A stretch of 64,000 nucleotides of DNA from Cellvibrionaceae bacterium. GTDB lineage: Bacteria; Pseudomonadota; Gammaproteobacteria; Pseudomonadales; Cellvibrionaceae. The stretch covers positions 48,230 through 112,229 of the forward strand of contig JAGKXD010000002.1 of the NCBI GenBank assembly GCA_021151525.1. The letters are read 5' to 3'. The position numbers were made by a program, and so were the translations under genes. This document shows, piece after piece, positions 1 to 8,651 of the stretch. The notes beneath the pieces were generated by a model. That model was not told where the DNA came from and made no database searches. It worked only from the letters and a program-made list of their open reading frames with translations. How positions within the stretch are numbered: the first letter of the stretch is position 1; each line of letters opens with the position of its first letter.

Positions 1-245
1 TCCTTATCATCAAACAAACCCATTTCACCGAAGAAGTCGCCATCATTGAGGTAGGCAACAATCATTTCGTGGCCGTCATCATCTTCGATAAGAACAGTCA
101 CAGAACCTTTTACGATGTAATACAGGGAATCGCTTTTATCGCCAGCATAAATGATGGTGCTTTTGGCCGGATAACGACGACGGTGACAATGAACTAAAAA
201 TTCGTCCACGTTCTTTATATGTGGTGTTAGGGATACGGCGACCAA
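1..245 (-). CDS. vfr: cAMP receptor protein family regulator (Vfr/CRP), N-terminal part
   Basis: This is the first 81 codons of a CRP-family global regulator; the rest runs off the left edge of the window. The translation (MVAVSLTPH..., [48 protein letters not shown]) matches the cyclic-nucleotide-binding beta-roll of CRP and is closer to Pseudomonas Vfr than to E. coli CRP as I remember those sequences. The DNA-binding helix-turn-helix would lie outside the window. The start is a TTG codon at 243-245, chosen because AGGAG lies 7 bases upstream and the protein aligns from that residue. The next gene, divergent, is an OsmC protein; E. coli also keeps crp beside the OsmC-family gene yhfA. Vfr versus CRP naming is a choice between orthologues. 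Confidence 0.9.
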   Translation of the reverse strand, partial: MVAVSLTPHIKNVDEFLVHCHRRRYPAKSTIIYAGDKSDSLYYIVKGSVTVLIEDDDGHEMIVAYLNDGDFFGEMGLFDDK

Positions 246-477
246 GTTGGTGCTCCTGTTTAGTAAGCGTAGTGCAATAAATTTTCTTATTATGGCCTGA
301 GAAGTAGGAATCTACCAGTTTCGTGCCATATCTTTGTGACGTCGTTATAAGCCTGAAGCTGCTTATTGTCTACAAGAAAATTGCAATTTGATGAATGCTG
401 TTGATTTAGGTGACATTTTCATTTTTTTTACCTGCATGTGGTAACCTTGCTACCTAAATTATTGTGATGAGGTTTCT

Positions 478-897
478 ATGCAAGCAGTGGTGAAATGGGT
501 CGATGGTGCGCAATTTTTGGCGGAATCAGGCAGCGGTCATGCAGTGTTAATGGATGGTCCACCAGATCACGGTGGTCGTAATACTGGCGTTCGCCCAATG
601 GAAATGCTGCTGATGGGATTGGGTGGTTGCTCTTCTTTTGATGTAATGAGCATTCTCACCAAAGCGCGCCAAGCTGTGACTGATTGCCGCTGCGAGCTGC
701 AAGCCGAACGCGCTGAAGGTGTGCCTTCTCCGTTTACCAAAATCCATATGCAGTTCATTGTGACCGGAAAAGAATTAAAAGAAGCGCAGGTAAAGCGCGC
801 TGTCGAGTTGTCGGCAACGAAGTACTGCTCTGCATCCATTATGTTGGAGGCGGGTGGGGTAGAGATAACCCACGCTTACGAGATTCGCGAAGCCTAA
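478..897 (+). CDS. OsmC/Ohr family protein, YhfA-like
   Basis: A 139-residue protein of the OsmC/Ohr superfamily, whose characterised members reduce organic hydroperoxides with a pair of cysteines. Visible landmarks are the N-terminal beta-rich part, the helix segment MEMLLMGLGGCSSFDV containing the first conserved cysteine, and KYCSAS with the second. The length is normal. It is divergent from the vfr/crp gene, and the same pairing (yhfA-crp) occurs in E. coli, so it belongs to the poorly characterised YhfA branch rather than the induced OsmC or Ohr branches. The start ATG follows GAGG at about 7 bases. An intrinsic terminator follows the stop. Peroxidase function is inferred from the superfamily only. 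Confidence 0.88.
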   Translation: MQAVVKWVDGAQFLAESGSGHAVLMDGPPDHGGRNTGVRPMEMLLMGLGGCSSFDVMSILTKARQAVTDCRCELQAERAEGVPSPFTKIHMQFIVTGKELKEAQVKRAVELSATKYCSASIMLEAGGVEITHAYEIREA

Positions 898-939
898 GCG
901 AAGGCAGACGGCTAAGTATGAAAAATCTTGCAGTATTAA

Positions 940-972
940 AAACGCCCTGAAAATGTCAGGGCGTTTTTTTTT
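940..972 (+). terminator. Intrinsic terminator after the OsmC gene
   Basis: AACGCCCTGA and TCAGGGCGTT form a stem of about 10 bp around a short A-rich loop, followed by a run of T residues. It lies about 40 bases after the stop codon of the OsmC gene. Confidence 0.9.
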
Positions 973-1092
973 AGATTTGTTGGCGTGCTAGCGAGAGATA
1001 TACAACTCTTAATATCGATCAATAGTTTGCGGGCATATTCAGTGTTAAGGTGATTAGTCTATTTAATTTACCTTCACCGTGAAGGGAAATCT

Positions 1093-2418
1093 TTGTTGTT
1101 TGGGGGAAATTTCGTGCGAAATTTTTTGCGAATCCATAAACATACGCCTCATTCTGTATCGCATTCAAAGCGCGGTATTGCGGCACAGTTCGCGCGTTTT
1201 CGTGCAACTGGGCTAAGTGCATTTGCGGCCTTTCTCGCGGTATTAGGTCCTGGTTTATTGGCGGGTTTATCCGATGATGATCCAGCTGGCATCACAACTT
1301 ACTCAGTCTTGGGTGCTGATCATGGCTATAAGTTGCTGTGGATTATTCCTGCCTCCACGCTGGTGTTAATTCAATTTCATTTAATTGCAGTTCGCATTGG
1401 TGCCGCAACGGGCAAAGGCTTCGTTGCCATTATTCGCGAACATTGGGGCCGAGTTTGGGGTTATTTGGCCGTTATTGGTTTGCTCTTTGCTAACTTTGGA
1501 ACTATTTGCGCAGAGTATGCAGGCATTTCTGCCGCAGCGGGTTTGGTGGGGATCCCTTCTTGGGTGAGTACACCCGTAGCGGCTATTTTAATTTCACTGG
1601 TCGTTGTGTTGGGGTCTTTTCATCGCGTTGAGCGCGTTTTATTGGTTATCTCTTCCACACTCGCGCTCTATATTATTGACGGTATTTTAGCGGCGCCAGA
1701 TTGGTCAGATGTTTGGCATTATTCTGTGATACCGCATTTACCAACCAGTCACTTAGGATGGATTGCACTTGCCGCTACCTTGGGCACAACACTCGCCCCT
1801 TGGGGGTTGGCGTTTATTCAATCCTACGCTGTCGATAAAAAAATAACTGTTGCTAATTTGCGATGGGAAAGGGTTGACGTCATTATTGGTTCCCTATTGA
1901 CCGGTGTTATAGGTGTTGCCATTGCAGTTGCTTGTGCAGCAACTTTGAATAAATCTGGAATAAAAATTAATGATGCAAGCGATGCCGCTGCAGCCTTACA
2001 ACCTTTAGCGGGTTCATTCGCAACTGTGCTTTTTGGTGTTGGGTTGTTGGGGGCTTCGCTGCTTGCGGCTGCCATAGTGCCTTTGGCTACAGCTTACTCC
2101 ATCGCTGAAGGGATTGGTGCGCCTGCGTCTTTGGATTTGGATTCAAAACACTTTCAGTTTTTTTATGCGGCGTTTATTGTTTTAACTGTTGCAGCCGCTA
2201 GCATAGTATCGCTCCCGAGTATTCCGTTAATTCCCCTTATCTATACAAGCCAAGTGGTTAATGCAGTGATTTTACCCTTGCATGTGATTGCTCTTTTGTT
2301 GTTAGCTCGCAGCGCAAAAGTTATGGGGGTTTCTCGCCTTGGAAATGGTGCGTCTATTTTGGCTGGCATTAGCATCGCATTAATTTTGGCATGTGTTATC
2401 GCCATGGCATTTTCATAA
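1093..2418 (+). CDS. NRAMP-related divalent metal transporter with altered metal-site motifs
   Basis: A 441-residue inner-membrane protein with about eleven hydrophobic segments and the overall order of the NRAMP (SLC11) family. In the first membrane segment, where typical Mn/Fe transporters have DPGN, this protein reads SDDDPAGITTYS; in the sixth segment, where they have MPH, it reads LAPWGLAFIQS. The conserved site methionine is therefore absent. Known relatives with such changes include transporters for hard ions such as Mg2+ (NRMT group), so the substrate should not be assumed to be Mn or Fe. The start is uncertain: TTG at 1093 (AAGGGA upstream) or GTG at 1114 (GGGGGA upstream). It converges on the MCE operon with a gap of only 6 bases. 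Confidence 0.85.
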   Translation: MLFGGNFVRNFLRIHKHTPHSVSHSKRGIAAQFARFRATGLSAFAAFLAVLGPGLLAGLSDDDPAGITTYSVLGADHGYKLLWIIPASTLVLIQFHLIAVRIGAATGKGFVAIIREHWGRVWGYLAVIGLLFANFGTICAEYAGISAAAGLVGIPSWVSTPVAAILISLVVVLGSFHRVERVLLVISSTLALYIIDGILAAPDWSDVWHYSVIPHLPTSHLGWIALAATLGTTLAPWGLAFIQSYAVDKKITVANLRWERVDVIIGSLLTGVIGVAIAVACAATLNKSGIKINDASDAAAALQPLAGSFATVLFGVGLLGASLLAAAIVPLATAYSIAEGIGAPASLDLDSKHFQFFYAAFIVLTVAAASIVSLPSIPLIPLIYTSQVVNAVILPLHVIALLLLARSAKVMGVSRLGNGASILAGISIALILACVIAMAFS

Positions 2419-2424
2419 TAAAAA

Positions 2425-3003
2425 CTACTGTATTTTGTTTAATGCTTGATCCATTTCCTTAGCTAATTCTGCCAGCAGTTCACTGTAGGCGTGTGCTAGG
2501 GCTTTGGTGCTTGAATCTACTTTAACAGCCTGTAAAAAATTACGGCGTAAGCTAATGGTTTTGGTGTCGTTATCGACCAACTCCCAGTCAGCATTTAAGC
2601 TGGCTTTATCACCTTTGCGAGTCAGTTCGTAAATATGTAGGCGCAGGCTATAGCGCGGTTTGCTATCGCTGCGCCAAGGAAAGCTTACGAAGCTACGTGA
2701 ATGATTTAGTTGCGTTAAGTTTAATGCTAAAACTCGGGGTATAGCTTTATCAAGTGGCTCAGCCCAGTAAGCGTTATCAACCATTTTTAGCGTGTTGTCG
2801 GTTTGGTTATCAATAATTTGTAAGCGATTGAGATAATCCGCCAAGTCTATTGGGCCTATGCCAATGACCTGTGAAATATTAGTAGGGGAGATGCCTTTCT
2901 CGTCTGCTTGGGTTGCGCTCAAATAATAATAATTTTTTTGCGGCGAGTGCTGGCAGCCGACAATTAGGCAACACATGATGAATGCAAATAATATTTTGCG
3001 CAT
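2425..3003 (-). CDS. PqiC-like ABC transport auxiliary lipoprotein (MCE system)
   Basis: A 192-residue lipoprotein and the last gene of the MCE operon. A short signal peptide ends in a lipobox (LIVGC, cysteine at residue 17), so it should be acylated and anchored in a membrane facing the periplasm. The body (NYYYLSATQ near the N-terminus, IGIGPIDLADYLNRLQII) fits the PqiC/YmbA family, which sits at the outer-membrane end of MCE lipid-transfer machines. It starts 2 bases after the stop of the MCE gene, so it is translated from the same transcript. The family assignment rests on sequence pattern and position; identity to characterised PqiC is expected to be low. Confidence 0.85.
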   Translation of the reverse strand: MRKILFAFIMCCLIVGCQHSPQKNYYYLSATQADEKGISPTNISQVIGIGPIDLADYLNRLQIIDNQTDNTLKMVDNAYWAEPLDKAIPRVLALNLTQLNHSRSFVSFPWRSDSKPRYSLRLHIYELTRKGDKASLNADWELVDNDTKTISLRRNFLQAVKVDSSTKALAHAYSELLAELAKEMDQALNKIQ

Positions 3004-3005
3004 AT

Positions 3006-3986
3006 TTATTTATCCTTTGATGTAGAGTTTTTTCCGCGCAAAACCGCCTCGGGTTGTTGCTCCAATGTATCCGTCAAATTGCGAAATGCTTGGGCTGAGC
3101 GACTCACTTCAATCAATGTGCTATTGAGTTGATTTATCAGTGGTGAATCTTCAGAAAGACTATTATCAATAGTGGAGGCGGTTTTATTAATTTGCTCCAA
3201 GCTATTACTTAAATCTTTTAGACTTTTATCTAGTGTTGTGGCCAATTCGGGTGTTTTTGCATTAAGTTCAACAACGAGCTTATCTATTTCGGTACGTGTT
3301 TTTTCTATGTTTTGACTCAGCTGATTCATATGTTTGTTCACATTGTTGGATGTGTTCTCAATAGAAACGGCAGCTTTGTTAATGTTTTTGATTGTGGTTT
3401 GTATATCACCGCTTTTAATTATTTTGCTGAGCTCAACGGCGATCTCGTCTATATGCCGAGCCATTCCTTTTACATCCATTTCTGCAACGTTTTTTGACAG
3501 GGCTTCGAATTGTGTTGCAACCGTGGGAATCTCACGGTAATTTTTTTGGAGGCCGTAAATTTTTACTGGTGTGTCTGGGTAAAAATCTAATTCAACGTAG
3601 AGCAAGCCGGTTAAGAAACTTTGAAAGTTTAGTTGCGCTCTTAAGCCATTTTTAATGGCCTCATCAAAAAACTCATTGGTTATACCAGCACCTTTACTGT
3701 TAATGCGCTTTATCACCAAATCAGCCGTTACCGCATTAACAATGGTTTTGTTGTCGCTTTGAAAGTTGATTTGAATATCGGTTATTTGGCCGAGTTCAAC
3801 GCCTTTTAGCTTTACGGGTGCGCCTACCTGCAAGCCTTGTACGGAACCTTCAAAATACATAATGACTTTTTCTTTTTCTGAGAAAAACTTGCCGCCAGAA
3901 AAAAAGAGTAATGCGGTAAATATTAAAACCAAAGCACCCACAATAAAGGCGCCTATGGCAAAGGATGTGTTTTTAGAGTTACTCAT
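3006..3986 (-). CDS. MCE-domain lipid-binding protein (MlaD-like)
   Basis: A 326-residue protein with one N-terminal membrane helix (residues about 9-30), an MCE domain at about 38-120 (VIMYFEGSVQGLQVGAPVKLKGVELGQI is spread over residues 41-68; the GAPVKLKG turn is typical), then a long helical, coiled-coil tail rich in Asn, Lys and Thr up to the C-terminus. MCE proteins form periplasmic rings that carry phospholipid or other lipids between the membranes. The helical extension makes it longer than MlaD of E. coli. Its start overlaps the end of the ATPase gene by 8 bases, which indicates translational coupling. Substrate and direction of transport cannot be read from the sequence. Confidence 0.92.
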   Translation of the reverse strand: MSNSKNTSFAIGAFIVGALVLIFTALLFFSGGKFFSEKEKVIMYFEGSVQGLQVGAPVKLKGVELGQITDIQINFQSDNKTIVNAVTADLVIKRINSKGAGITNEFFDEAIKNGLRAQLNFQSFLTGLLYVELDFYPDTPVKIYGLQKNYREIPTVATQFEALSKNVAEMDVKGMARHIDEIAVELSKIIKSGDIQTTIKNINKAAVSIENTSNNVNKHMNQLSQNIEKTRTEIDKLVVELNAKTPELATTLDKSLKDLSNSLEQINKTASTIDNSLSEDSPLINQLNSTLIEVSRSAQAFRNLTDTLEQQPEAVLRGKNSTSKDK

Positions 3987-4788
3987 GGTGTTGTTCTGCT
4001 TGGGTTGCGTTTTCAGCGCGACTTAAAAATTGGCGGACCTTCTCCTCTTTACTGCTGTGCAGTAAAATTTTAGGGTCGCCGCTATCGAGCATGGTTTTTG
4101 TTTGTGCGTCTAAAAATATGCAATTGGTTCCAATCGATAAAATACTGGGCAGTTCATGGGAAACAATTATCACAGTTGAATCTAATGCTTGGCATACTTG
4201 TAAAATTAATTGATCAAGGCGCAATGAGCTGATGGGGTCTAAGCCAGCGGAGGGTTCATCAAAGAACAGCAATTGCGGGTCAAGTGCAATCGCTCTGGCT
4301 AAGCCTGCGCGCTTATGCATGCCACCGCTAATTTCAGATGGATAAAATGTTTCAAAACCCGCCAAGCCTACTAATGCGAGTTTGTAAGAAACCGTTTCGG
4401 CAATTTGTTTCTCACTCAAATCGGTGTAAAGCTGCAAGGGTAGGGCGACATTTTCGGCCAAGGTCATACTGGAAAATAACGCACCTGATTGGAACGTAAT
4501 GCCCCAGCTTTTTAATAAATCGAGTTGGGATTTTTCATCTGATTGATAATAATTTTTTCCCTGATAAAGCACTTCGCCCATTGAGGGGGGAATCAAACCA
4601 ATCATGTTTTTGAGTAGTGTGGTTTTGCCGCAACCGCTGCCGCCGATGATGAAAAAAATATCATTTTTATTGACAGTAAAATTCAGGTTTTGCTGAACCA
4701 CTCGCTCACCATAGCCAATGCTCAAATCCTTGGCTTGGATAAAGGCTGTGTCTTTTGGATTGGTTTGACGAGAGATTTGTATATCCAT
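3979..4788 (-). CDS. ABC transporter ATPase, MlaF-like
   Basis: A 269-residue nucleotide-binding subunit for the MCE permease. It has Walker A (GGSGCGKTT), the signature SGGMHKRAGLARAIA, Walker B with D-loop (LLFFDEPSAGLDP) and an H-loop (IIVSHE). SGGM in place of SGGQ is usual for the MlaF/Mkl group. The reading frame stays open far upstream into the permease gene, but the supported start is the ATG at 4786-4788, which lies 2 bases after the permease stop with AGGAA just upstream and gives the expected length. It energises lipid movement together with the permease and the MCE protein encoded beside it. Confidence 0.93.
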   Translation of the reverse strand: MDIQISRQTNPKDTAFIQAKDLSIGYGERVVQQNLNFTVNKNDIFFIIGGSGCGKTTLLKNMIGLIPPSMGEVLYQGKNYYQSDEKSQLDLLKSWGITFQSGALFSSMTLAENVALPLQLYTDLSEKQIAETVSYKLALVGLAGFETFYPSEISGGMHKRAGLARAIALDPQLLFFDEPSAGLDPISSLRLDQLILQVCQALDSTVIIVSHELPSILSIGTNCIFLDAQTKTMLDSGDPKILLHSSKEEKVRQFLSRAENATQAEQHHE

Positions 4789-4790
4789 TT

Positions 4791-5903
4791 TCAAATTCCT
4801 AACTTGTCGTAAAGGATATTGAACGCAGCATCTGCAACAACCAGATAAACAATCGCGCGCACCACAGCATTGGTTGCGGCCATGCCGACAGCGTTGGAGT
4901 TGCGACCGCACTGCAAACCCGCTTGGCAACCTGCAATTGCAATCAGCACACCAAAGAACACACTTTTTACTATGCCGGTGGATATATCGACCCAATCCAC
5001 CGCGTCTTGGGTTTGTAAAATGTATTGAGCAAAGCTCACATCCATATTGGCAGCAATAAGCGCGCCGCCAGCCATGCCGATAATATCGGCGTAGATACAC
5101 AGGAGTGGCATTACAAAAATAAGCGCAAGCAAGCGCGGCAACACTAAAAACTGAACATTACGAATCCCCATCACCTTTAATGCATCAATTTCGTCATTGA
5201 CTTGCATGGTTCCGAGTTGGGCTGCATAGGCGGCACCGGTGCGGCCAGCCATGATTACTGCGGTCATAAGCGCGCCCATTTCACGTACCATACCTAGGGA
5301 TACCAGATTGGCGACATAGACCTGCGCGCCCAGTTGACGCAGCTGTACGGAGCCGAGGTACGCGAGGATCATGCCGACCAATATGCTGATCAGGGTCACT
5401 ATGGCCAGCGCCTTGGGGCCCGCTTGGTGGATGAAATAAAAGACGTCTTCGCGGCGCGTTTTTGCTTTGCCTCGGGCCCACTGCAATAGTGCCAGAGTAA
5501 CGTCACCAATAAAGGTGAGAGTCAGTCCAAGCTCGTGGCCAATAATGCTTAGTTTGCTATAAAGCGTTTCACGCAGGGAGTTGGCTTTACCCTTACTTGT
5601 ACCTTCATATGCGGGCACGTCAGTCGCCAAGCGAATGAGCTGTTGTAAGCCTTGAGGGGCATTCTGGGTATTAAAGGTGACGTGCTGGAGCTTACTCCAG
5701 CGCGCAACTTCCAAGAGGCTTACAGCCAAGCTTGAATCCCAGCGCCCCAGTTCTTTGGTAATCAGGTCAAGATGTTTGGTGGTGGCAGGAATATTCTTGG
5801 TCAGAGTTTCGCCATCGGGCGTTTTTCCCAAATGCCAATCGCCGCTTAGGATAAGGCTGCTGCGGTCATCTTGATGTGTTAAACGGTAACTGGCTTCGGT
5901 CAT
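4791..5903 (-). CDS. MlaE-type permease with fused N-terminal STAS-like domain
   Basis: A 370-residue inner-membrane permease, first gene of the MCE operon. Residues from about 120 to the end match the MlaE/YrbE family, with the conserved stretch REMGALMTAVIMAGRTGAA and LGTMQVNDEIDALKVMG. The first 100 residues or so are soluble and read like a STAS/MlaB fold (SGDWHLGKTP, DLITKELGRWDSSLAVSLLEV). E. coli MlaB is a separate protein; here it appears fused to the permease, as in some other proteobacterial MCE systems. This explains why no separate mlaB gene follows. Start ATG at 5903 has GGGAAAA upstream, a weak ribosome site. The promoter should lie in 5904-6260, shared with the divergent GH16 gene. 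Confidence 0.92.
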   Translation of the reverse strand: MTEASYRLTHQDDRSSLILSGDWHLGKTPDGETLTKNIPATTKHLDLITKELGRWDSSLAVSLLEVARWSKLQHVTFNTQNAPQGLQQLIRLATDVPAYEGTSKGKANSLRETLYSKLSIIGHELGLTLTFIGDVTLALLQWARGKAKTRREDVFYFIHQAGPKALAIVTLISILVGMILAYLGSVQLRQLGAQVYVANLVSLGMVREMGALMTAVIMAGRTGAAYAAQLGTMQVNDEIDALKVMGIRNVQFLVLPRLLALIFVMPLLCIYADIIGMAGGALIAANMDVSFAQYILQTQDAVDWVDISTGIVKSVFFGVLIAIAGCQAGLQCGRNSNAVGMAATNAVVRAIVYLVVADAAFNILYDKLGI

Positions 5904-6041
5904 TTTTCCCTGCGGTGTTTATTGAGCATCAATAGCGGCGATCAATCTATCGTAAATTCATATCCCTACAGCACGCAAACTAAATGATATAGATTTGGTT
6001 TAATTTAGATCAACCATCCATCCCACTAATGTGTTTTTCAA

Positions 6042-6069
6042 TCCCACCTTGCAGCATTTTGCGGTGGGA
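6042..6069. repeat. Inverted repeat (TCCCACC / GGTGGGA)
   Basis: TCCCACC at 6042-6048 pairs with GGTGGGA at 6063-6069; inside it GCA pairs with TGC, giving a hairpin of about 10 bp with a small bulge. There is no T-tract, and the flanking genes are divergent, so it is not an ordinary terminator. Operator or REP-like element are both possible. Confidence 0.5.
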
Positions 6070-6221
6070 CGGTTCACTTTGCCGCTGAACTTCAACATGG
6101 GACGACACTTAAATCGTCTGCATGAAATTATAAAGTCGCAATACTTGGTAAGGGCGCAACTTAAGTTTGTAGCTCAACCAGCAAACCATTGAGTCATAGC
6201 ATTAATGGAGTAATCGTTCTG

Positions 6222-6252
6222 ACCCTAAAATAATAACGTTAAATTTGAGGGT
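6222..6252 (+). promoter_or_regulatory. Hairpin covering the GH16 ribosome-binding site
   Basis: ACCCTAAA (6222-6229) can pair with TTTGAGGGT (6244-6252) with one bulged base. The right arm contains GAGG, the Shine-Dalgarno for the ATG at 6261, so the structure could hide it. A short palindrome TAACGTTA sits in the loop. Inference from sequence only. Confidence 0.35.
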
Positions 6253-6260
6253 AATCGTTT

Positions 6261-8546
6261 ATGCAGCTGCATAATAAAAACAATGTTATTCGTAAAACCA
6301 AACTCGCGTTAACTGCCGCAATTTTTGCACTCGCAGGCGCACAAGCTTCGGCGGATGTTCTAAACCCCACCATCGGCAACCTTCTCTATGAAGAAAACTT
6401 CAACAGCCTTAGCACAAGCCTGTGGAATGTGGTTGATGGCGATGGCTGCGAAATTGGTCTGTGTGGTTGGGGAAATCAGGAGCTGGAATACTACAGCCCA
6501 AACAATGTCAGTATTGTTGATGTTCCTTTTGAACCAGGTACCAAGGCTTTAGCGATTCAAGCGCGCCGTGAGACCAAAGGCACTCATTCTTTTACCTCGG
6601 GTAAAATCGATTCCTCAAACAAACTGCAAGTGAAATACGGCATGATCGAATTCCGTATGAGCACTCCACAGGTCGGTACAGGTTTGTGGCCTGCAGGTTG
6701 GATGCTGGGCACTAGCCTTGCGTCATGGCCATCAAAAGGCGAGTTGGACATTATGGAAATGGGCCACAGCGCCGCTGGTATGGCGAATGCTGGATTGGCT
6801 GGTTCCGATATCAACAGCTATACCGCATCTAACGCGATTTTTTATGCAACTGCCGCGTGCAGCACTGGCAACCCAACCTGTGCAGCGAGTACTGCTTGGC
6901 AAACTAAAAATGCTTACGTAGCCAGTACGCCCTTAACCAATCGCTTTGTAAAATACCGCATGTATTGGACCGATACCCAAATTCGTTTCACCGTGATTGA
7001 TAACAACGTTGAACACGATATGTACGCAAGCCCAATTCCAATTACTGCGGAATCCTCCGAGTTTCAGGCTCCGTTCTACTTCCTGTTCAACCTCGCGGTT
7101 GGCGGAAACTTTACTGATGCCGCAAACCCAGGCCAAGTAACGGCTCCCTTACCCGGCACAATGTATATTGACTACATTCGTGTTTATCAATTGGATGGTA
7201 AAGGCGAAGTTAAGGTTGGTAGCCAAGTACAAAAAGAAACGGGTACTTTCGGCGTATTCACCGACAACACTGCAACAACCAACAAGCAACAGTTAGGTAT
7301 TGATACGGATTTCTGGATTTGGAATACCGCATCAACCTCTGCGGGGACTCTGCCTCCTTACGAGGGCGCAAATGTATTGGCAATGAAATACACCGCACCC
7401 GGTCAATGGTTTGGTGCAGGTTTGGCTTCACGTCAAGCGCACGATATGAGTAATTTTGTAAACGGAAATTTGAAATTCCGTATCAAAATTCCTGCAAACG
7501 TTGCGTTCAAAGTGGGCATTCAAGATACCTACACCAATTCGAATTACGTTAACTTCCCAGCGAACACAACAACTTATGGTTTAGTGCGTACGGGTGACTG
7601 GGCACAAGCGACTGTTCCTATTGCGGATTTGCGCGGTAGTTTAGTTGCGCTGCAATCTGTGTCTTCTCTGTTTAGCATTGTAAGTATTGATGGTGCTTTA
7701 CCTACTGCAGCATTTGATATGGCAATTGATGATATTGTTTGGGAATGTGGAAACAGTGTTGCTTGTCAGGCTGTTGCTTCATCGTCTTCCTCTGTTGCAT
7801 CAAGCGTAAAATCAAGCTCAAGCAGTGTTGCAACCTCATCGTCGAAGAGTAGCGCTAGTGTTGCATCATCAGTGGCAACTTCTTCATCAAAAAGTAGTGC
7901 AAGTGTTGCATCAAGTGCTTCGTCTTCATCAGTTGCTGCAACCAATGGCTACACCATTGTTTCTTCAACGAGCGTGAATTTTTATGTGAACAATGCTTCA
8001 TGGGCTGATATTCATTTCACTGTAAATGGTGGCGCGCAACAAAATGTTCGCATGACTCACAATGCCGATAACTCAAACACTTATGCATTAACAGGCGTTC
8101 CTGCCGGTGCAGTCGTAAGTTATAGCTACACTGTTGGCCAAGCAGTGGGCGCGGTAGATACTGCGTGGGTACAATTCACTATGCCTGCAGCGGCTAGTTC
8201 ATCAAGCTCAAGCAAAAGCTCAGTGGCAAGCAGTGTTGCAAGTACATCAAGTTCAAGCAAAAGTTCAGTAGCAAGTAGTTCTTCAAGCTCAGCGGCTGCG
8301 ACTTATGGCTACACCAAAGTGACAACTACTAGCGTTAAATTTTACGCAAACAACGCACCTTGGGTAGATGTGCATTACACCGTAAATGGTGGCGCGCAAC
8401 AAAATATTCGCATGACACACAATGCAGATAACACCAACAACTTTACCGCAACGGGTATTCCTGTTGGTGCGACTGTGAAATATTTCTACACCATTGGTCA
8501 AAGTGTTGGTGCTGTAGATACTGCATGGGCACAATTTACAATGTAA
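6261..8546 (+). CDS. Secreted GH16 beta-glucanase (laminarinase type) with two CBM56-like modules
   Basis: A 761-residue exported enzyme. Signal peptide to about residue 31 (AGAQASA). The GH16 domain spans about 34-310 with the catalytic motif GELDIMEMG: E161 nucleophile, D163, E166 acid/base. The sequence around it (GLWPAGWMLG, FLFNLAVGGNF) fits beta-1,3-glucanases. A beta-sandwich-like middle module (about 315-497) follows, then a Ser/Val/Ala-rich linker, a CBM56-like module (about 560-643), a second Ser-rich linker and a second CBM56-like module (about 678-761). The two C-terminal modules share nearly the same sequence (VNGGAQQN.RMTHNAD). CBM56 is known to bind beta-1,3-glucan, which agrees with the catalytic type. 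The poly-serine linkers are typical of Cellvibrio and Saccharophagus secreted enzymes. Exact substrate is inferred. Confidence 0.92.
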   Translation: MQLHNKNNVIRKTKLALTAAIFALAGAQASADVLNPTIGNLLYEENFNSLSTSLWNVVDGDGCEIGLCGWGNQELEYYSPNNVSIVDVPFEPGTKALAIQARRETKGTHSFTSGKIDSSNKLQVKYGMIEFRMSTPQVGTGLWPAGWMLGTSLASWPSKGELDIMEMGHSAAGMANAGLAGSDINSYTASNAIFYATAACSTGNPTCAASTAWQTKNAYVASTPLTNRFVKYRMYWTDTQIRFTVIDNNVEHDMYASPIPITAESSEFQAPFYFLFNLAVGGNFTDAANPGQVTAPLPGTMYIDYIRVYQLDGKGEVKVGSQVQKETGTFGVFTDNTATTNKQQLGIDTDFWIWNTASTSAGTLPPYEGANVLAMKYTAPGQWFGAGLASRQAHDMSNFVNGNLKFRIKIPANVAFKVGIQDTYTNSNYVNFPANTTTYGLVRTGDWAQATVPIADLRGSLVALQSVSSLFSIVSIDGALPTAAFDMAIDDIVWECGNSVACQAVASSSSSVASSVKSSSSSVATSSSKSSASVASSVATSSSKSSASVASSASSSSVAATNGYTIVSSTSVNFYVNNASWADIHFTVNGGAQQNVRMTHNADNSNTYALTGVPAGAVVSYSYTVGQAVGAVDTAWVQFTMPAAASSSSSSKSSVASSVASTSSSSKSSVASSSSSSAAATYGYTKVTTTSVKFYANNAPWVDVHYTVNGGAQQNIRMTHNADNTNNFTATGIPVGATVKYFYTIGQSVGAVDTAWAQFTM
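7945..8546 (+). repeat. Duplicated CBM56-like module inside the GH16 gene
   Basis: Two copies of about 240 bases (7945-8188 and 8306-8546) encode closely similar modules, separated by a Ser-linker segment. Identical blocks such as GGTGGCGCGCAACAAAAT occur in both. This is an internal tandem duplication. Confidence 0.85.
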
Positions 8547-8594
8547 ATTCGTGAATAAAATTGCAGTACAAAAAATTCGCTCGTTGTGATTCTT

Positions 8595-8620
8595 AGCCCC
8601 CTCACCGGGGCTTTTTTGTT
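8595..8620 (+). terminator. Intrinsic terminator after the GH16 gene
   Basis: AGCCCC (8595-8600) pairs with GGGGCT (8607-8612) around CTCACC, followed by a T-run. Confidence 0.85.
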
Positions 8621-8651
8621 TTTATGCATCAATAAAAAATTGATGAGCAAT

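Larger units (their letters stand above)
5904..6260. other. Divergent intergenic region between MCE operon and GH16 gene
   Basis: A 357-base gap with no convincing coding frame. It must hold the promoters of both divergent units. Two inverted repeats, described separately, lie at 6042-6069 and 6222-6252. No clear sigma-70 boxes could be assigned with confidence. Confidence 0.7.

Noticed and set aside
405..458. Inverted TTTAGGT/ACCTAAA upstream of the OsmC gene
   Set aside because: Only 7-bp arms with a 40-base spacer in AT-rich DNA; not distinguishable from chance.
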